DNA of 64,000 nt, from positions 5,043,792 through 5,107,791 of the forward strand of contig NC_059487.1 in the NCBI RefSeq assembly GCF_018139145.2, read 5' to 3'. Shown piece by piece: positions 1 through 13,956 of this stretch; within the stretch, counting starts at the first letter, position 1; every line of letters starts with the position of its first letter. The notes under the pieces were generated by a model, which saw nothing but the letters and a program-made list of their open reading frames with translations, was not told the origin of the DNA and ran no database searches. This DNA comes from Gymnogyps californianus. Lineage: Eukaryota; Chordata; Aves; Accipitriformes; Cathartidae. Both the position numbers and the translations under genes were made by a program.

Positions 1-2878
1 CCCCAGAAGTCTGCCAAACAGAAACCAGAAACATTTCAGTATATATTTCTCCTGGAAGCAGGCAGTGTCAAGAAATGCAGTTTTGTTAGATGACCGCATT
101 AGCCTTGAACTTTTCAGACAAATCTAAATGAAGAGAAAGATTTTATTCTGGCTTCTAGAAACTCATGGGAGCCCTGTGGGGCATAGGTTCAAATTTTTAA
201 ATGTTCACATCAAATCAGATAATGGTATCCACCCCCTCAAAAGCTCAACGGGTGGAGAAGAAAAGAACATACCAATAAGCACATGCAATCCTTCAGAGTT
301 CATTATACAGCAAGTGTGTTTCAAAGGACCTTGAGAGCATGTTTCCAAGGGAGGGGTAAGGTCGATGCTTGGATGGGAGAAGCCAATTGAAATCAATGGG
401 AATTGATTTAGAGTCCGGCGGCACTGTGTTAAAATCTCCAGTCTTACGATATAGCTTCATGAATATTAACAGGAGCGGGATCAATACGCAGCTGATTTTC
501 AGATGTACAGCTGGCTCCTTTTCGTCTGTAGATTAAAGAAATGGCAATCTTTCTTTCTTTAGATAAGATTGAGAATTCCAAAAAACGACTTGTGACTTTA
601 GATGCTGGTCTCCAGGACTGTTTGATAAGGTTTATGATATTTTCCTACTTTTTAAGTGTGCGTTTTCCTAGTTACATTTATCTCTGGTGTCTGTTTCAAG
701 GATTTCATCTAAAGTAATAAAGCGGAGCGGGTTGCTCTTGGGGCACTGAGGTGGCTCTTCTATACACTTACACACCCGGAGTTTTGGGGAAGCCCTGCGC
801 GGTAGCCCTCCTTGCCTGCTGCCTGCCAGCAGATGGCTGCCACTCGCTTACGGAACTGAATGGCTTCGTTGCGCGTTTGGTCTCGTGCTTCGCAGAAAGT
901 CACCGAGTGCTGCAAACCGCTCTGTTTCTCTGATCTATGACAGGCCTGCCTCCCAATGTATAATCCGCCAATCTGAAAGCCCAAATGACTGACACCATCC
1001 GCTTGGAAGAACTCTTCAAGGCTCAAAGGCAGAAACCTGCGCTGCTACTGTGCGTGTAATGCATCGGCTGAACCTTCACAGTCCCAGATGCTGCCTGAGC
1101 CGTGAAAGTGAAATCAGGCTTGAAAAAGTTCTCTCTTAACAAAGGATGCACATTATTTGAAACATCCTGAACATTTTTGTTTGTTTGTTTTGAAAGTGCA
1201 GGTCAGGATCCAGACTTGGCAGCTTGTCCTGACTTCCTCAAGGAGCTGAACAAATGCCCCAGGTCCAACCAACCTACTTAAAGTCTGGGAACATTTTGGG
1301 CTCCTCTCCACAGCAGACAAAGATTTCCCTATTCAGGCTGCCTAATAACAAAGAATCATGTCTCTTTTTATTCAAAAAAAAAAAAACCCAAAACAAAACC
1401 CACAACCAAAAAACCCAACCAAAGAAAAAAATGCTCAAACCCAAAAAACTTCCTCTAAATGGAGAGAAGGGTTTTGATTTAGCTCTGATAAACTTGTTTT
1501 TGCTGTGTTTTCTTTGTTGTCAGGAGTGTCACCCCTGAGACAGCCTGCCTCAGCTGAGCAGTCCTCATGGGCAGCACCAGCTTCTGAGCAGCAGCAGCAC
1601 TACTTGCTCCTCTGGCGTTGCCAGGACTGCGTAACTTCAGCAGCAGATTCAGAGGTCTTTCCATGGGGTTTTTTTGGACTCCTAGCATGAGCAAGCCAGA
1701 CTTTGGGTGCTGAGAATTGCGAGACAGGAGGGGAGAGACCCTCCTGTTCAGAGTAAATTGGGGCAATTCCAGTGTTCTGTTGGCAGTTTCCTGCCCCGGA
1801 GATCCTGCGCTCAGAGTCAGTCGTAGCCGCTGTCAGCTCTGGCTGCGAATCTGTTGTGCAGCCTGAAGTGTTTTATAAGGACTGATTGTTTGTATTCTTG
1901 TGGCACCGGAAAACATGCTCAGAGGATGTGCTGCTCTCTGTACCAAAACTAGATAAATACAAGCCATGATCTGTAGCATTTATAGAATAAAAAAAAAAAA
2001 AAATCCAGAATGCCCTAAATCTCACTTTGCCAGGGGACCGTGGTGGATGGGGTGTTTTAGTTTTATTTAAAGCAATGATCATTAAACTGCATGTCTACTT
2101 AAGGGGTTTTGAAAATAATTCTGTAACGTGATGAAGATATTTTACGTGCACGTTGCTCAAATAGTGCTTCTGAGGTTGTCAGGTCTCAGGTGGACCTTTA
2201 AATGATGGAGCTGAAGCACTGAGGGCTTCTCCCAAGCTCTCTGAAGTGAAAGGGAGGTAACAGCCAGTGAGCTATTCTAGTAGCTTAAATTTTGCCTGAA
2301 TCGGGTTTCTAAATACATTGCAAAATACTTACAGAAAGCTGTGTATGTCTTAGGACTTACAGATTTAGTGCTATTCACTGTGGTAACTTAAGGTAGTATC
2401 TGTTAAACTGTGTATCAGAATATAATTGAAAAGATGTTTGTTTTATTCCAGTTTTATCACTATTGGCTAGTGATAAAGATGTACACAATGTGAGATATGC
2501 ACATGATCTCTGGCATCAGATACCGGAGTAAGTTACTGGGGTTCAGCAGTTCATCGTAGAGCCTGTGCTTGCTAAGGGTGGTCTAATGCACTTCGGGAAC
2601 GTGAAGTGGCAAGGTTTGCTTCCAGCCAAGGTTTGCTGTATCCTCATGCTGCTGAGCTGTTCCTGGTTCTCCTAAAGCAGTGCTCATTCCAGAAGTGACA
2701 AAGTTACCCCTGCGCTGAACTCTGGTGATTGCTTGTGCCTCTAAAGGCACCGATACCTTTGCATGTTGTGTTTGTTTTGCATTTAAGGGAGTGCAGGTTT
2801 TGGGACAATTTGCTTATATTGGTTTGTCACTGAATTCTGCAACACTGGACTTTGGAGGCTGAGCTGATGCTTGTGATT
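1..2878. other. Non-coding stretch with A-rich tracts
   Basis: No gene is recognised here. Short open frames are present on both strands but lack codon bias, recognisable domains or paired splice sites. Visible structure is limited to an A/C-rich low-complexity tract (1374-1449, starting with 13 A) and a 15-base A run (1989-2003) that directly overlaps an AATAAA, as an old retroposon tail might. A weak quasi-palindrome resembling the dispersed repeat described elsewhere lies near 380-430. The rest looks like unique intronic or intergenic vertebrate DNA. Confidence 0.6.
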
Positions 2879-2897
2879 GGGGGGGGCGGGGGGGGGG
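2879..2897 (+). repeat. G-rich simple tract
   Basis: Eight G, one C, then ten G on the plus strand. This is a low-complexity homopolymer tract able in principle to form a G-quadruplex. No gene or transcript start can be tied to it. Confidence 0.85.
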
Positions 2898-5800
2898 AAG
2901 CTTGAAAAATTAGGAAAAACACTAAAAGATGGTTCCTGTAAGTTTTATAAAGGTCCACATAGCAGTGCTGCAGTGGGTTTCAGAATAGTTTTTGAAAAAT
3001 AAAAATGGGGTGGGGGAAGGCAATGTGAACAATGCAATACAAAATGGCATAAACTTTGAGACTTTGTCTTTCTATACATTATTCATTGCAGCTAGTGAAA
3101 GGCAACTTGGCTTCTCTTGTGTTTTTGACGGCCAATTGGAAATGGTGAAAATGTTTGTAACTTCTATTGTGTTTTTTTCTAATTAGACAAGGCAAATAGT
3201 TTATGAAGAGCAAGGACAGAATTAATCATGGGCTCTTGCTCATCACAGCTGTGCTCTGAATGCCTGACAGAGCCACTTTATGGCATATAATTCAACATAT
3301 AGAATAAACGTACTACAAAGGACATAGTTTTGAAAGCATTTTCAGTGGTGATCATGTTGTTTTGCAAAGTCCTGAGCACAACTGATTACAATTGAACTGA
3401 ATGGGAGCTGTGAGATGCTTTGGAAAGTGAAATCTTTGCTGGCATTTTCAAAGAGGAGATCTGAATCTGGATTACAGCTTTTTATGCAATTTGGATATAA
3501 TTTTCATGTCTAATTTGGTGGCTGTATAAGCATATTGAGCGTTTTTTGCAGGCAGTTGGTTACCTAGGCATGCAGCTATCTTTTTGGGTTTAAAAGCATA
3601 GAAATTAGGAGGTTCTGAGGGTATTTTCAAGCCATATGATTAAAGTCTTCCCTTTATGTTAATCTTAAGACTAGAAGCTGTATTAATAGTCTATATGAAC
3701 TATATGTATGTTTTTTTGAAATGATCCAATGCCAGTGGCAATCGCACTTAATGTTTCTTATTAACTTCAAAATAGATATTACTTAGTATTAGCTTTTTAA
3801 AGAAATAGTAACTAGTTTGTTTATTACTCTTCAACAGTTTTTTCATCTTTAACCAAATCTGAAATACTTCTGCTGTACTACTTTTATTTTAAGAGCCCTC
3901 TCCCACTTTTGCTTTAGTGAGAGTGTCCACACTTGAGAATAATGTTACCCTTTGAATTGAAAAACACTAATTTAGGTTTACGGGGTGCAGCTGCAAGTGG
4001 CTTCTCTGTCTTTCACCTGAGCCAGACTTCAAAAATGACTCACCATCATTTTCACTTGCGAATGGATGTTTGTCTGCCTTGTACCTATGTATTCTGAGTA
4101 ACTGACCTACAAGTGCAAACCCCATTCATTTGCAAGTTTAAGTAGTTGTGTCCACACTTTCAAGGTCTGTTTTAAATCACTTTGAGCACGCTACTGACAG
4201 ACATAACAATGAATGTAAATGTCGGTTCATAAAATGTCTAGCATAAAAGAAAGGGTATAATCCTCTATTACATCATTATTATATTGCAGCGATGTCTGTA
4301 ACATCCAGGTTGATGTGAAAACTGAATTGAATGAAAATGTGGCTCTTTTGGCTCTCAGTTTATCTATTGTTAGAACAAAATGTTCACAGATTTCCATTTT
4401 ACTTTGTAGTGTTTGTATATAGTATGCTAAACCACCTGACTTATAAACTCTGCTGCCAATTCTGGTTGAAAATACTGAAAGCATTGCAACTACACAGATT
4501 AGAGTTTCAGAGAGATTAGGTAAGTGTCTGATTAGGTAGGTGCTTAGGGAAAGCAAACCTGGTCTTTTCAAATCTTTCGCAGTTGTCCCATGTGATGTGG
4601 TGTAAGCATGTTGTGGATGTTGGATCAAATACATTTTTGGCTTTTGATTTCTAAAGCACCAATTTTCATGGAGTGGAATGGTATTCTTGACTTGATTATT
4701 TGTATTGTAAATTACAATGCCTGGTCCGTTGTTACCAGACAGATTTCAAACGTGGTTGTCCTAGTGCCTGATATCGCACACACTGATGTTTAGAAGAGTT
4801 TAGGAGAGTTAAGATCCTCATAATAATAGATCATGGAAAACAAAAACGCTACTCCTTACTGGTATTTGATACATATTTCAGTATAGCAAATCGAAGTTTT
4901 ACTGGGTTCAGAAATGCCAAAGCAGCACATTTTGTACTCCTCAAAAAAACATCAGCCTCTGGAAGTGAAGAACATCTGCATCTAAACCACACCAATTAGC
5001 AAGAAGACACGAGTGATGCTAACGCTCTCGGTCTATTTTTGGTCACTGTCTACGTGATCAGGAAAAAACAGAGTGCTATGGCTTTGATTAACTCTTCTCA
5101 TTCCTTTTTTAAAGCATTTCTTCTTATTTTCAGTAGTGAAATGCTGATGAACAAAGCATGCCTGTGAAAACACATAAATATGGCTAGAAGCACTGGGAAA
5201 TACATGGTCATTGGTAATTTACTTGATACATTCACTAAATATTCTGCAGGCTACTGAGTATGATACACTGTACCTTCCCATACAGAAGGCCAAGAAAAGG
5301 CCTATACATTTACGTAAGTCATATTTGTATAGCTAAAGCTTGAATTTTCACATCTGCAATTTTCATTTAGTTTTGACTTCTGTCGTCTTACTTGACATTG
5401 TCTTTTAAAACTACAGTGACAGTAGTCAAAACAAAATGTAAATTTAAATTTCAAAATCATTTGAAATCATCTTCAGTGGAAAAAACAGCTTTGAGGTCAG
5501 TTTTCTCATGCAGTTCTCTCCCTTGGGAGCAATCGTATACCTTTGGATTACTTGATGCTTGCCTACATATATCTCAATGACTTCTTGATTCAGAAGTGGC
5601 TTCTACAGACAGTGAAAAACACTACACTTGTCTGTGAAATACTGTGCCATCATAAGTGAAATATAGAAACATTTTGGAGTGTGGTTATTTTTTCAGTCTT
5701 AATTGTGAAAATATGATCAGAGTCTTAGCTTTTGGTGTGTGTGAGGTTAATATTCACATCCCATGAGCATTCACGTAAGTCATACGCAGCTGCTGAAATG

Positions 5801-7350
5801 TTAGGTGAAGGCGATCTCTAGAGGAAGCTAAATAGTGCAACAAACTCACTGAAAAGTTTGTTTGGAGTTGCAAATGTTCTTTGTGTTGTTGACATGACTT
5901 CCTTACAGTTTGATGTATCGTGTTTCCAGGAGTGTCCTGACTTAGTGTTTAGGTCTAGTGCAAGTAACTGTGATAAAGTGGCAGGTCCTGGTACCTTCAT
6001 CTCTAGCAATGCATCATGGTTTTTAATTGCTCTCATATTCCGTTAATTTAAACAAAAAATACTGTTGAAGTATTGACCTGAAAAGAAATCTGGTTTCTTC
6101 CCGTAAGTTTCCTTATTTCACAAGAAAGTGTATATTTGTTATTTATATGCATGAATTGTAATGCCAAATGCACTCATCTTTGGAGTTGAAAGAGTTACTC
6201 AGAATCACGTAGTGATACTTGATAAACAAGACAGAGAGAGAAGACAAAACTGTTTAAAACTACCTGGATTAGAAGTTATCTAGGGGATGAAATTCATTTG
6301 TCCTTATCCTCCCAGAAAACTTCCAGGGATCTGTCATTCTCAGAAATAGGCAGGGCCTCTGTTCTGTTTTGCTGGCAAAAGATGAAGAGCGGTCCTCTGG
6401 TGCAGTCTGGTGTAGTTGGGTTGCTCAAAGTGCTTTTAAAAATATAACCCAAAGTCTGGATGTAAAGTAGCTGGAGACTTGGCCTTAATCCCTTTTGAAA
6501 TTGTTGTCCTCCTTTGTTCCCTGAAAAGTTTCAGGTTTTGTGATGTGCTCATTTATTGCCATTTTACCCCATATTGTTCCTTATTGCAGCCCTGATTGGT
6601 TTGGAACTATGCATGATGAGATTTTAAAACTGGTAATTGGTACCAAACTGTGTTGACAGAAGAAATCTGAGTAGAACCTGTCAAAATTTCTTTAAACTCG
6701 GTTGACTTTCAGAGAACAGAGATGTATGGTTAGCGTGACTGCCTTTTTTTATGTGGGTTTCTTTATTTTTAGTAACTCTGTTATAAGATAATGGTCTTTT
6801 TCCAAAATCACTTGTTGAAAATCTGTTGAGAACATCCTTCAGACTATGGAAAAGCATAATTTTGTAATATGTTGTAATCCTTTAGTTCTTCAGTCTATGT
6901 GTCTAAATATTTCACAACCACCAAAGAATAGCAGAAGGTGCAGCTTTAATCAAGTAGATTTTGCATTTTGTATAACAAGACAGAGTGAACATCTGAGCCC
7001 TCACTAAGGACATAACAGACTTGAAGACATAACAGACATCATATTGATACTGATCATTAAAAAAAAAAAAACCCAAAAAACTTCAGTTGGAAGTTGAATT
7101 GGATTTGCAATACATGTAAGCAGTAGCAAATAATTCAGTTACTTGCTGTTTGCGTGAACTGTGTTGGAAGTTGGTCAAGGCTTAGCTTGAGAACTTGTGT
7201 GACTTCGCAGGCATGTGCAGAACATAAGGAGTATCTCAGCTGTACTTGCTCTTTCTCTTCCTTCCAGAGGTCAGGTATTGTCAGTACATCATACCTAGCA
7301 CAGCCTTTTACATGGACACTCATGGCCATTCATCAGTGAAATCCCTGATG
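2898..7350. other. Non-coding stretch, no gene seen
   Basis: AT-rich, CpG-poor sequence without a recognisable gene, repeat family or RNA. The longest open frame (4227-4634, minus) has no family features and is interrupted by nothing more than chance would give. A 12-bp direct repeat occurs at 7009-7020 and 7026-7037, just before a 13-base A run at 7059-7071. I see nothing else of note. Confidence 0.55.
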
Positions 7351-7412
7351 GCCTGATTCAGCCCCTTCGAAGTGAAGGCGAAAGTTCCCGTGGGTTCTGT
7401 TGGGTTTCAGGC
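7351..7412. repeat. Fossil quasi-palindromic repeat, copy 1
   Basis: The segment starts GCCTGATTCAG and ends with a GGGTTTCAGGC arm. Between them lies a diverged version of the CATTGAAGTCAATGG core followed by its mirror image. It resembles the other copies at 11211, 15391, 20511, 27830, 50020 and 51070. The family name is not certain. An old miniature inverted-repeat element or the tail of an amniote SINE or LINE would fit. This copy keeps several CpGs, which is unusual for an old neutral repeat. Confidence 0.45.
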
Positions 7413-10400
7413 AAAGCCATTAGGAGTGGGGAAGGCTCTGCACCTGCTTGTTGAGTTGCAGTTTGAAGGCATGCCTTAATGGCTTTGAAGCTGATTTACA
7501 AATATTTTAGTGTTGTTTTATCTCAAATGCTTAGCAATTTTCTTGGTCCTGTCAGGTAAAACCAACTCAGGAGTTAATTACTGTTATTCGAAGTGTAGCA
7601 TATGGGGAAATAAAAAATGTATTGCAGGTACAGCAATAAAATGAAATCGTAATTAGTCATTGGGTAAAACTGACAACAAAAGAGGGCACCAGTTCTCCAC
7701 GGATCCCAGGTTTGGTGCGTTCATAGGTTTCTCTCTCTGTAAGTGTGGAGCACTGATAATGGAACAATTATCTTTTTGGGGTGGAGTGAAATCTGTGTTT
7801 ACTCATATTTGCAATTTCAGTGGAATCCTTCCAATGCTATTTATGAGACCTTGAATAGACTCTGAGATAACGAGCAGGAAAGCTCATTGCAGAACAGCGG
7901 TAGCCTCTATTTTAATCCTCCAGACCAGATGTGTTGAAGACAGCTATAGTCTTGTTGCTGCAACGGTGTAATAGTTGTGACCTTTTAAAGGGACCGCTTA
8001 AGGTATGCAAAGCTGCACAGAATAGGGCAACACACACCGTCAAGCTGCTTTTCCTACGCAGAGAGGGGTGGGTTTGTACCATGTTGGAGTTGCAGAGACC
8101 TCCATATTGCTTTCACAGGCTCTGTTCCAGAGTCCACGGAAATGAATGAGAAGATGCCTCCAGAGCTAAATTGTGGTGACTTTGCTGGGTTTCAGGCCTT
8201 GTTCAGGAAGCTCACAGCACGTTTTTCTGTGCTGCTGAGCAGTGGGTCTCATACTACCTCAAAATTTTATCATTTTGGTTAGCAAGAGTTACAGATGGTG
8301 ACTAGCCCCAGTCTGTGGAAGAAAAAAAGAATTAGAAAAAATTTTTTACCTTTGTCTCTTGCTGATTGTTCAAGGTCCGTGGATATTCTGGTCTTTGTAT
8401 TTTGTGTATGTTGGCTGTGTATCTTCCCTCGGGAAAGCAGATAGATAAGCTTGCGCAGCACTGGAAAATGTGATTGCGGCATGGGTAGCTAGTTTAAACC
8501 CAGTTCAGCTAAAATATAGGGAGCCAATACCTTTGGCATCAGTCTCCAAAGGGCTCAAACAGACCTGTTACGGTCACGCTGCTATCGCTACCCCATAGGC
8601 AGGCTGAAGCCCTGAAATGTCTGAGCTCTGGTGTGAACTGAACGTCCTGAAAACCGAGCAGTGGAAGTGTGGGTAGTACCACTGCTCAAATGGCCGTTAA
8701 ATGAAGCTCATCATTTATATATCAAGTATAATCTTGTTCCACCTATTTCGTTGGTTCTTTCATTTGAGCTTTGACTTAAATGGTAATACGTTTTCTAAAG
8801 ATAGCCAACAGGTAACCCAACAAGAATGGGAAATGATCCGGTACCCGCTAGTTATTCCAGCTGCAAATACAAATGATAGAAAAAAATAAATCACAGTAGT
8901 TTTAACGTTGTCATTTTGAAATGGTTTTACTTAAATTCCAGGCATTTTCAGCATTCCACATTCCTTGAAATTAAGAAATGTACTTGATGTTTATCCTATA
9001 GCTTTTTAGGTTTCTCACTTTAGTGCCTTTGGTGACCAGTAGGCTCTATTTATATTAGGCTCTGTGTGTCAGTGTAATTAAAGTCAAGCCAGCGATGTTG
9101 CTTAAGCTTCGATGGAAACATTGAAATCCTCTGGCTTGAACTCTGAATTTAGGTCTGGCATAACTAGATAATGACTAGGCATCAAATGGTTCAAATACCT
9201 TTGCATTATAATTGATCTCTCTTATATACCTATCAAAATTTCTTTCAAAACTTAAAACAGCCTGAGGCTTTTCCCATGTAAAAAGTGGATCCTGCCTTTC
9301 TCAGATTTGAAGAGTTGATTCCAGAGAGGTTTGCCAGTGTTTGGTTCCTCTTAAATGCTTGCTATTTCTGTACAATTCCCTGAAGTGTATGATGGTTTAT
9401 TCAATTTCATTAACATTTGGAAAGGATTTGAGGAATTGCATGGTTTGGTCACTACAGTAAAAAGATAATAATGCTCTTGGGAGAAGCTGAATGTGGAAAT
9501 TGCATGTGAGAAGTTGCGTGTCCATCCTTGGAGGCTGTAACAGCCTTTGTCTATGGTGTGCTATAAAGTTTTAACTGCTCTAATCAGCAAGGACCATCAC
9601 TACCACTCATGTCAGAGGAATGGCTCTCTTACATGATAACATCTGAAGGCTGTTCTCATTGATGACCATGCTTATATATCATTTTCTAAGCATGAGACCA
9701 TGCTCAAGTCCAAACTTGTCGCATATTGAAATAATTTGGAGGGAAGGCCACTGTGAGAGGAGGAGTGGCTGGGATCTGGCATTGGATGGGGGAAGCTTGA
9801 ATTCACGTTACCTCTTCCCATGCGCTCAGGCATGCCTGTGTTGCAGGCACGGTTATAAAGCCGTTTTCTTTACCTAGCTATCTCTTTTACCAGCTACATA
9901 ATGCCATGCAGTGGTGTCACACTGCCAGAGCAGAGCAGATTAGTTGTCTAGTTTCCTTTCTGAAAAGAAATGTCGTTAGTAGGAAGGCAGCAGGGGGTTG
10001 GAGGCAGCTGAGCTACACTAATCCACTTGCTGGCAATGACAGCCCACAGTGTGCTCTGGGCTGCTCTTCTGTGAGTGCTTTAAGCCGCAGTCCATGTGAA
10101 CTAGCTGATAAGCGTTGATATGACTCCTGTATTTCAGCAGCATGTTGCAAAGGTGTTTGTGGAGTCCTGCGAGTTGTTTCGGTGAATTTGGCAGGGATGT
10201 GAAAGGACTTGTGGGATGTGGCACAGTTAAAACAATAGCGTATCGCTTAGTATTTTAGATAGGTTTTTGCAGGACTTCAGAAGAGGTTGCAGTGATTCTT
10301 GTGTCATAACTTGCTGGCAATGGTTTGCCCCAGAGACCTTCCAGCGTTGCTTGCAGCCATGGGAAATTACAGTTAAAAGAGGTTGCTATCGCAGCAGCCC

Positions 10401-11210
10401 AGGTTGACAGAAAGAAGAAAATAGCGTGTGGCCTGCAACATGTTCCTTGCTCAGTATCACTGCCTGTAAAACAGCAAAAGTGCAGGAATACTATTGTAGG
10501 AATATTGAAGTAGTCTCTCTCTTTTTTTGAACTTGGACTTGAGGGTCCTTATATGTTAACACTGTCATGTATGTGTTACCCAGCGTTTTGGGGTGATAAT
10601 ACAGGATTTTATCTTGAATCTTTGAAAACTGCTTACTTTGAAGTCTGAAATGTTGTCTATGATGTAGCCATTTCTTGGGAGTAGAGTTGCCATGCTCTAA
10701 ATCAAAAAGAAAAAGCTTGGTTTTATTTTTCTTTTCTTTTGGAAACAAACTAGGCATGAATGAGGCACAGAAAAACTTATCAGCATACTGTCGCTGTAGT
10801 CTCTTGTGCTGAGAATTCAAGCTGCAGTTTACATCCCTCCCTCCTCTCTCAGCCCTTCCCTCCCCACCTCCTCTCCCTGCACCATACATGTGTTTAATCT
10901 TAAACATGGATGTAAACCTGTCTATCCCTTATTTTGCATCCTTTGAGTATTATTATAATCAGGCTAGTTTATTAAGAATTAATGCCCCTTCGTGAACTGA
11001 GGATAATGGAATGGCCACATTTTCTCCTGTGCTGGACTGTGATTTACTAATAGGAGCTTCTAGGGAAAGGATCATAAAAGAATGAGGTCCCCACCTCTGG
11101 ATTAATATTTAATCAGGTGTTAAGAGATCCTAGAGTTCCTAGCAGAAACCTGCAGGGGAAATGAGAGGGTCCTGCATCTTAAAGGGGCAATGCAATTATA
11201 ATTAAAGGCT
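7413..11210. other. Non-coding stretch with a pyrimidine tract
   Basis: No gene is recognised. The 138-codon minus-strand frame at 10491-10907 is low in complexity at its start because it reads through a pyrimidine-rich tract on the plus strand (about 10830-10882, runs of CCCTCC and CTCTCC), so it is treated as chance. The rest is ordinary AT-leaning sequence with no RNA gene or mobile element that I can identify. Confidence 0.55.
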
Positions 11211-11275
11211 TGATCCAAAGCCCATGGACATAAATGGGCTCCTGTTGATTTGAAGACCTTTGGATCTGGCCCAAA
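11211..11275. repeat. Fossil quasi-palindromic repeat, copy 2
   Basis: Perfect 9-bp arms GATCCAAAG (11212-11220) and CTTTGGATC (11258-11266) enclose diverged CCATTGAAGTCAATGG-type sequence and its inverse. The right end continues as TGGCCC, as in the other copies (GGATCAGGCCC type). This is one of the clearest copies in the window. It is probably a very old interspersed repeat shared by reptiles and birds; that assignment is from memory and not checked. Confidence 0.6.
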
Positions 11276-13917
11276 GGGAACCAAAAATAATGAATGTTTT
11301 GCATGTGAGACGGAGAAAGACAGACTTTTTTTAATTATTATTTTGAAGGTATCAAACAAGGTTAACATGTATGGTCTAAATTTAAAATGTATGGGGTGGA
11401 AAAGGTCTGCTACTGAAGACGTGCATCAAATAAGCTGGGGGCCAAAGTGTTCCAAACTTTTAAAATATGTGAATATGAATTCAGATCGCTTATTTCTTGT
11501 ATTTCATGGTTAAATAAGCTGCACTGAGAAGTGTGGCTGTTGAGTTGTTCTAAGTCTCATTATGGCTTGTGGACTATAGATCAATAATCCATTTTTAAGT
11601 AGGCACCGATCAGTTCCCTTCAGTTTACAAACAAAATCTGCTGCTGGTTCCCTAAATCGGCTGTAGGCGCAGGCTCTGCAGCCCTCTCCACTTGCGGGAG
11701 CAGATCAGGTGTGGTTGCTCTCAGGCTGCCTCTTCAGATGCCTTGGTGGGACACAGCCCTGCAGACCGCCAAAGCAGAAGGTGCAGATAGCCCATCTGAC
11801 GATGCATCTCATAAATCTAACTTCTGCAAAGTAAGTGCCTTTTTCAATTACTGTACCATGTTCCCAGTACTGTTACTGGGTTATTTCATCATAAAGCTGG
11901 GCCTGTGGATTTACCAGGGCTTAAAAAAATGTTCTTGACTTGGAAGAGGGTGTTGGGGCGGGGGGGGGGAGGGAGTTGTTGATCAATACAGTTGACTACT
12001 GTGTTTTAAATTTTGCCCTATAAGAAAAGCCTCCCACTGACATGAAATCCCTGATAAGCAGAAAGAAGGCAAAAATCAGGGTTGCACTGTGGCTGTCCTC
12101 TCCAAATGAAGTGGGAGAGGCGTAGCTGCTCTGCTCTTGCAGTGGCTGAGAGAGAATGAAGCTTGACCATGGCAGATCTCTCCTCTAGCTAGAGAGAATA
12201 TTTTGCCTTCTGGTGAGTGTGTGTGTTGTGAGGGACTGCCCAGCTGAGCTGATTTATATGATCTCGTGTCATCCTTTTAAATTGGTCTTTCAAACCAATA
12301 TCCTCAGTATGTATGAAAATACATTAAAATTGCACAGGAAGATGGCACACAACTGCTCAGTGTGGTTTAACAGGACCTGCTGTATTTCATTGCAGGCTGC
12401 CACGTCCTAGGTCACTGTGTTTCGATTGATCTGAGTTTGCATCTGCTCTCCATCTATGCTGGTTTTGCATTTGTGCTAAAGATAGCGTAGACGAGGGACG
12501 GTGATATTAGGACCGTGTTTGTATCGATAGATCTTCTCTCGTTCTCTGTGTACATCCTCTGGATGCCTTGCACAAGTTAACTTTGTGCAGTATAATATTG
12601 AATGATAGCATGGTGCATTACATGTAGTTAATTTAGAAAATCTGCTGGTATTCCTTCAATTGATTTTGGCTATTTGCATTTAAAAAAAAAAAATCCTAAA
12701 ACACAAGCCCACAGTTAAAGTGCTTGTATGAGTGATAAATCCTTTGAGAGAGTGTAGATGTGACACTTTCTGTTCTTTGTTTTGTGCTTTTGCAATTGAA
12801 TTTTGAGCATGAATTCTAGTTTTCATGCAGTTACAGCTGTTTCTAACCTACAGAGTTCAACAGAGAACTGCAAAGTGCTGCATCTTCCAAAACAACAGTG
12901 GAACTGAATTTCTTTAGATCACAGACAGGGTCTTGGGAGAAACTTTACCCTACAACCCATTTTTCATCTTGTTTAGGCCAGCCTTCCTCCACTGAGGATA
13001 GTAGCACACTTCTGTGGAAACTATATTGTGTGTTTAATGTGGAACAGTGACATAAGGAAAGTAGTGAGTGTGACTGGCAGTGTTTGCAATGAGCAGTGGC
13101 AGCCAGAAAGAAGAGAGAACCAGGCGAGAGTAACGAGGCAGTTCCTCCAGTGCCATCAGCAGATGTTCTGAGGACGGTCGTTGCGTGTGTACTCTTCATG
13201 TGTGTCTAGTGCACAAGACTGAATATACGGAGGAGAGGAAAAGGTAGAACTGATCGATGTGCAAGCAGTAATTCTACAGCTGCATCATTGCATGAGCAAT
13301 TCCACTATGTAGTTAGGCACGGGGTAAAAAAAATAGCGTAGCTTTCAAGGAACTAGACTTGGGACATGTTCTTTGTGTGGCAGCAGAGCAGACCAATGGG
13401 GTTTTGCTGCCTAGCACTTCTGAATCTCTTCAAAGATCAAGAGCATCACACTGTTCATTAAAAAATACAAAACAAAGCTGAGTGTTTTGTCACCCTGATC
13501 ATACAGCATCTTGGCCTTAAGCTGACTTCACTTTTTTTTTAACTGTTCATTAAAAAGGTACATTTAAAAACAAACAAACAAACCCTGTTTTTTTTAACGC
13601 TATGTGATTTTGAGGAACTGTTGGAGGAAGGAGCTGGAAGAAGATGACTCATGTACAGAACAAGACTAGATTTTTTTTTTTCTTCCCCTATCCATTAAGA
13701 AATGTAGACATTTAGAAAGAAATGGGTGGATACTTTGGAACTGGATACATTTAGTGCTAGCAGCAAAATTCTTGTGAGCTGTATCTAAACCCAAGATATT
13801 TGTAATAAGCCTCTTTGCTCCTCTTTCCTGCAGTCATCTTTTCATTCATTTGATGCTTCTGATTTCATTGGAGAAATTGGAAAACTTTTTAGCAGAATTT
13901 TTAAACTACTTGTTTGT
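11276..13917. other. Non-coding stretch with simple repeats
   Basis: No proven gene. It contains a G-rich tract (11955-11973: four G, C, ten G, A, three G), a 12-base A run (12682-12693), a short CAAA repeat (13567-13584) and an 11-base T run (13671-13681). A short open segment at 11738-11830 is bordered by an AG and a GTAAGT and is discussed as a possible cryptic exon. It is not called a gene. Confidence 0.55.
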
Positions 13918-13956
13918 GGGTGTCCCGTCCCCTGTGTCCCGTCCCCCGTTCTCTGC

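Noticed and set aside
4227..4634. 135-codon minus-strand frame
   Set aside because: No domain, splice signals or codon bias; frames of this size occur by chance in 64 kb.
10491..10907. 138-codon minus-strand frame
   Set aside because: The N-terminal Gly/Arg-rich part comes from a pyrimidine tract; no family recognised.
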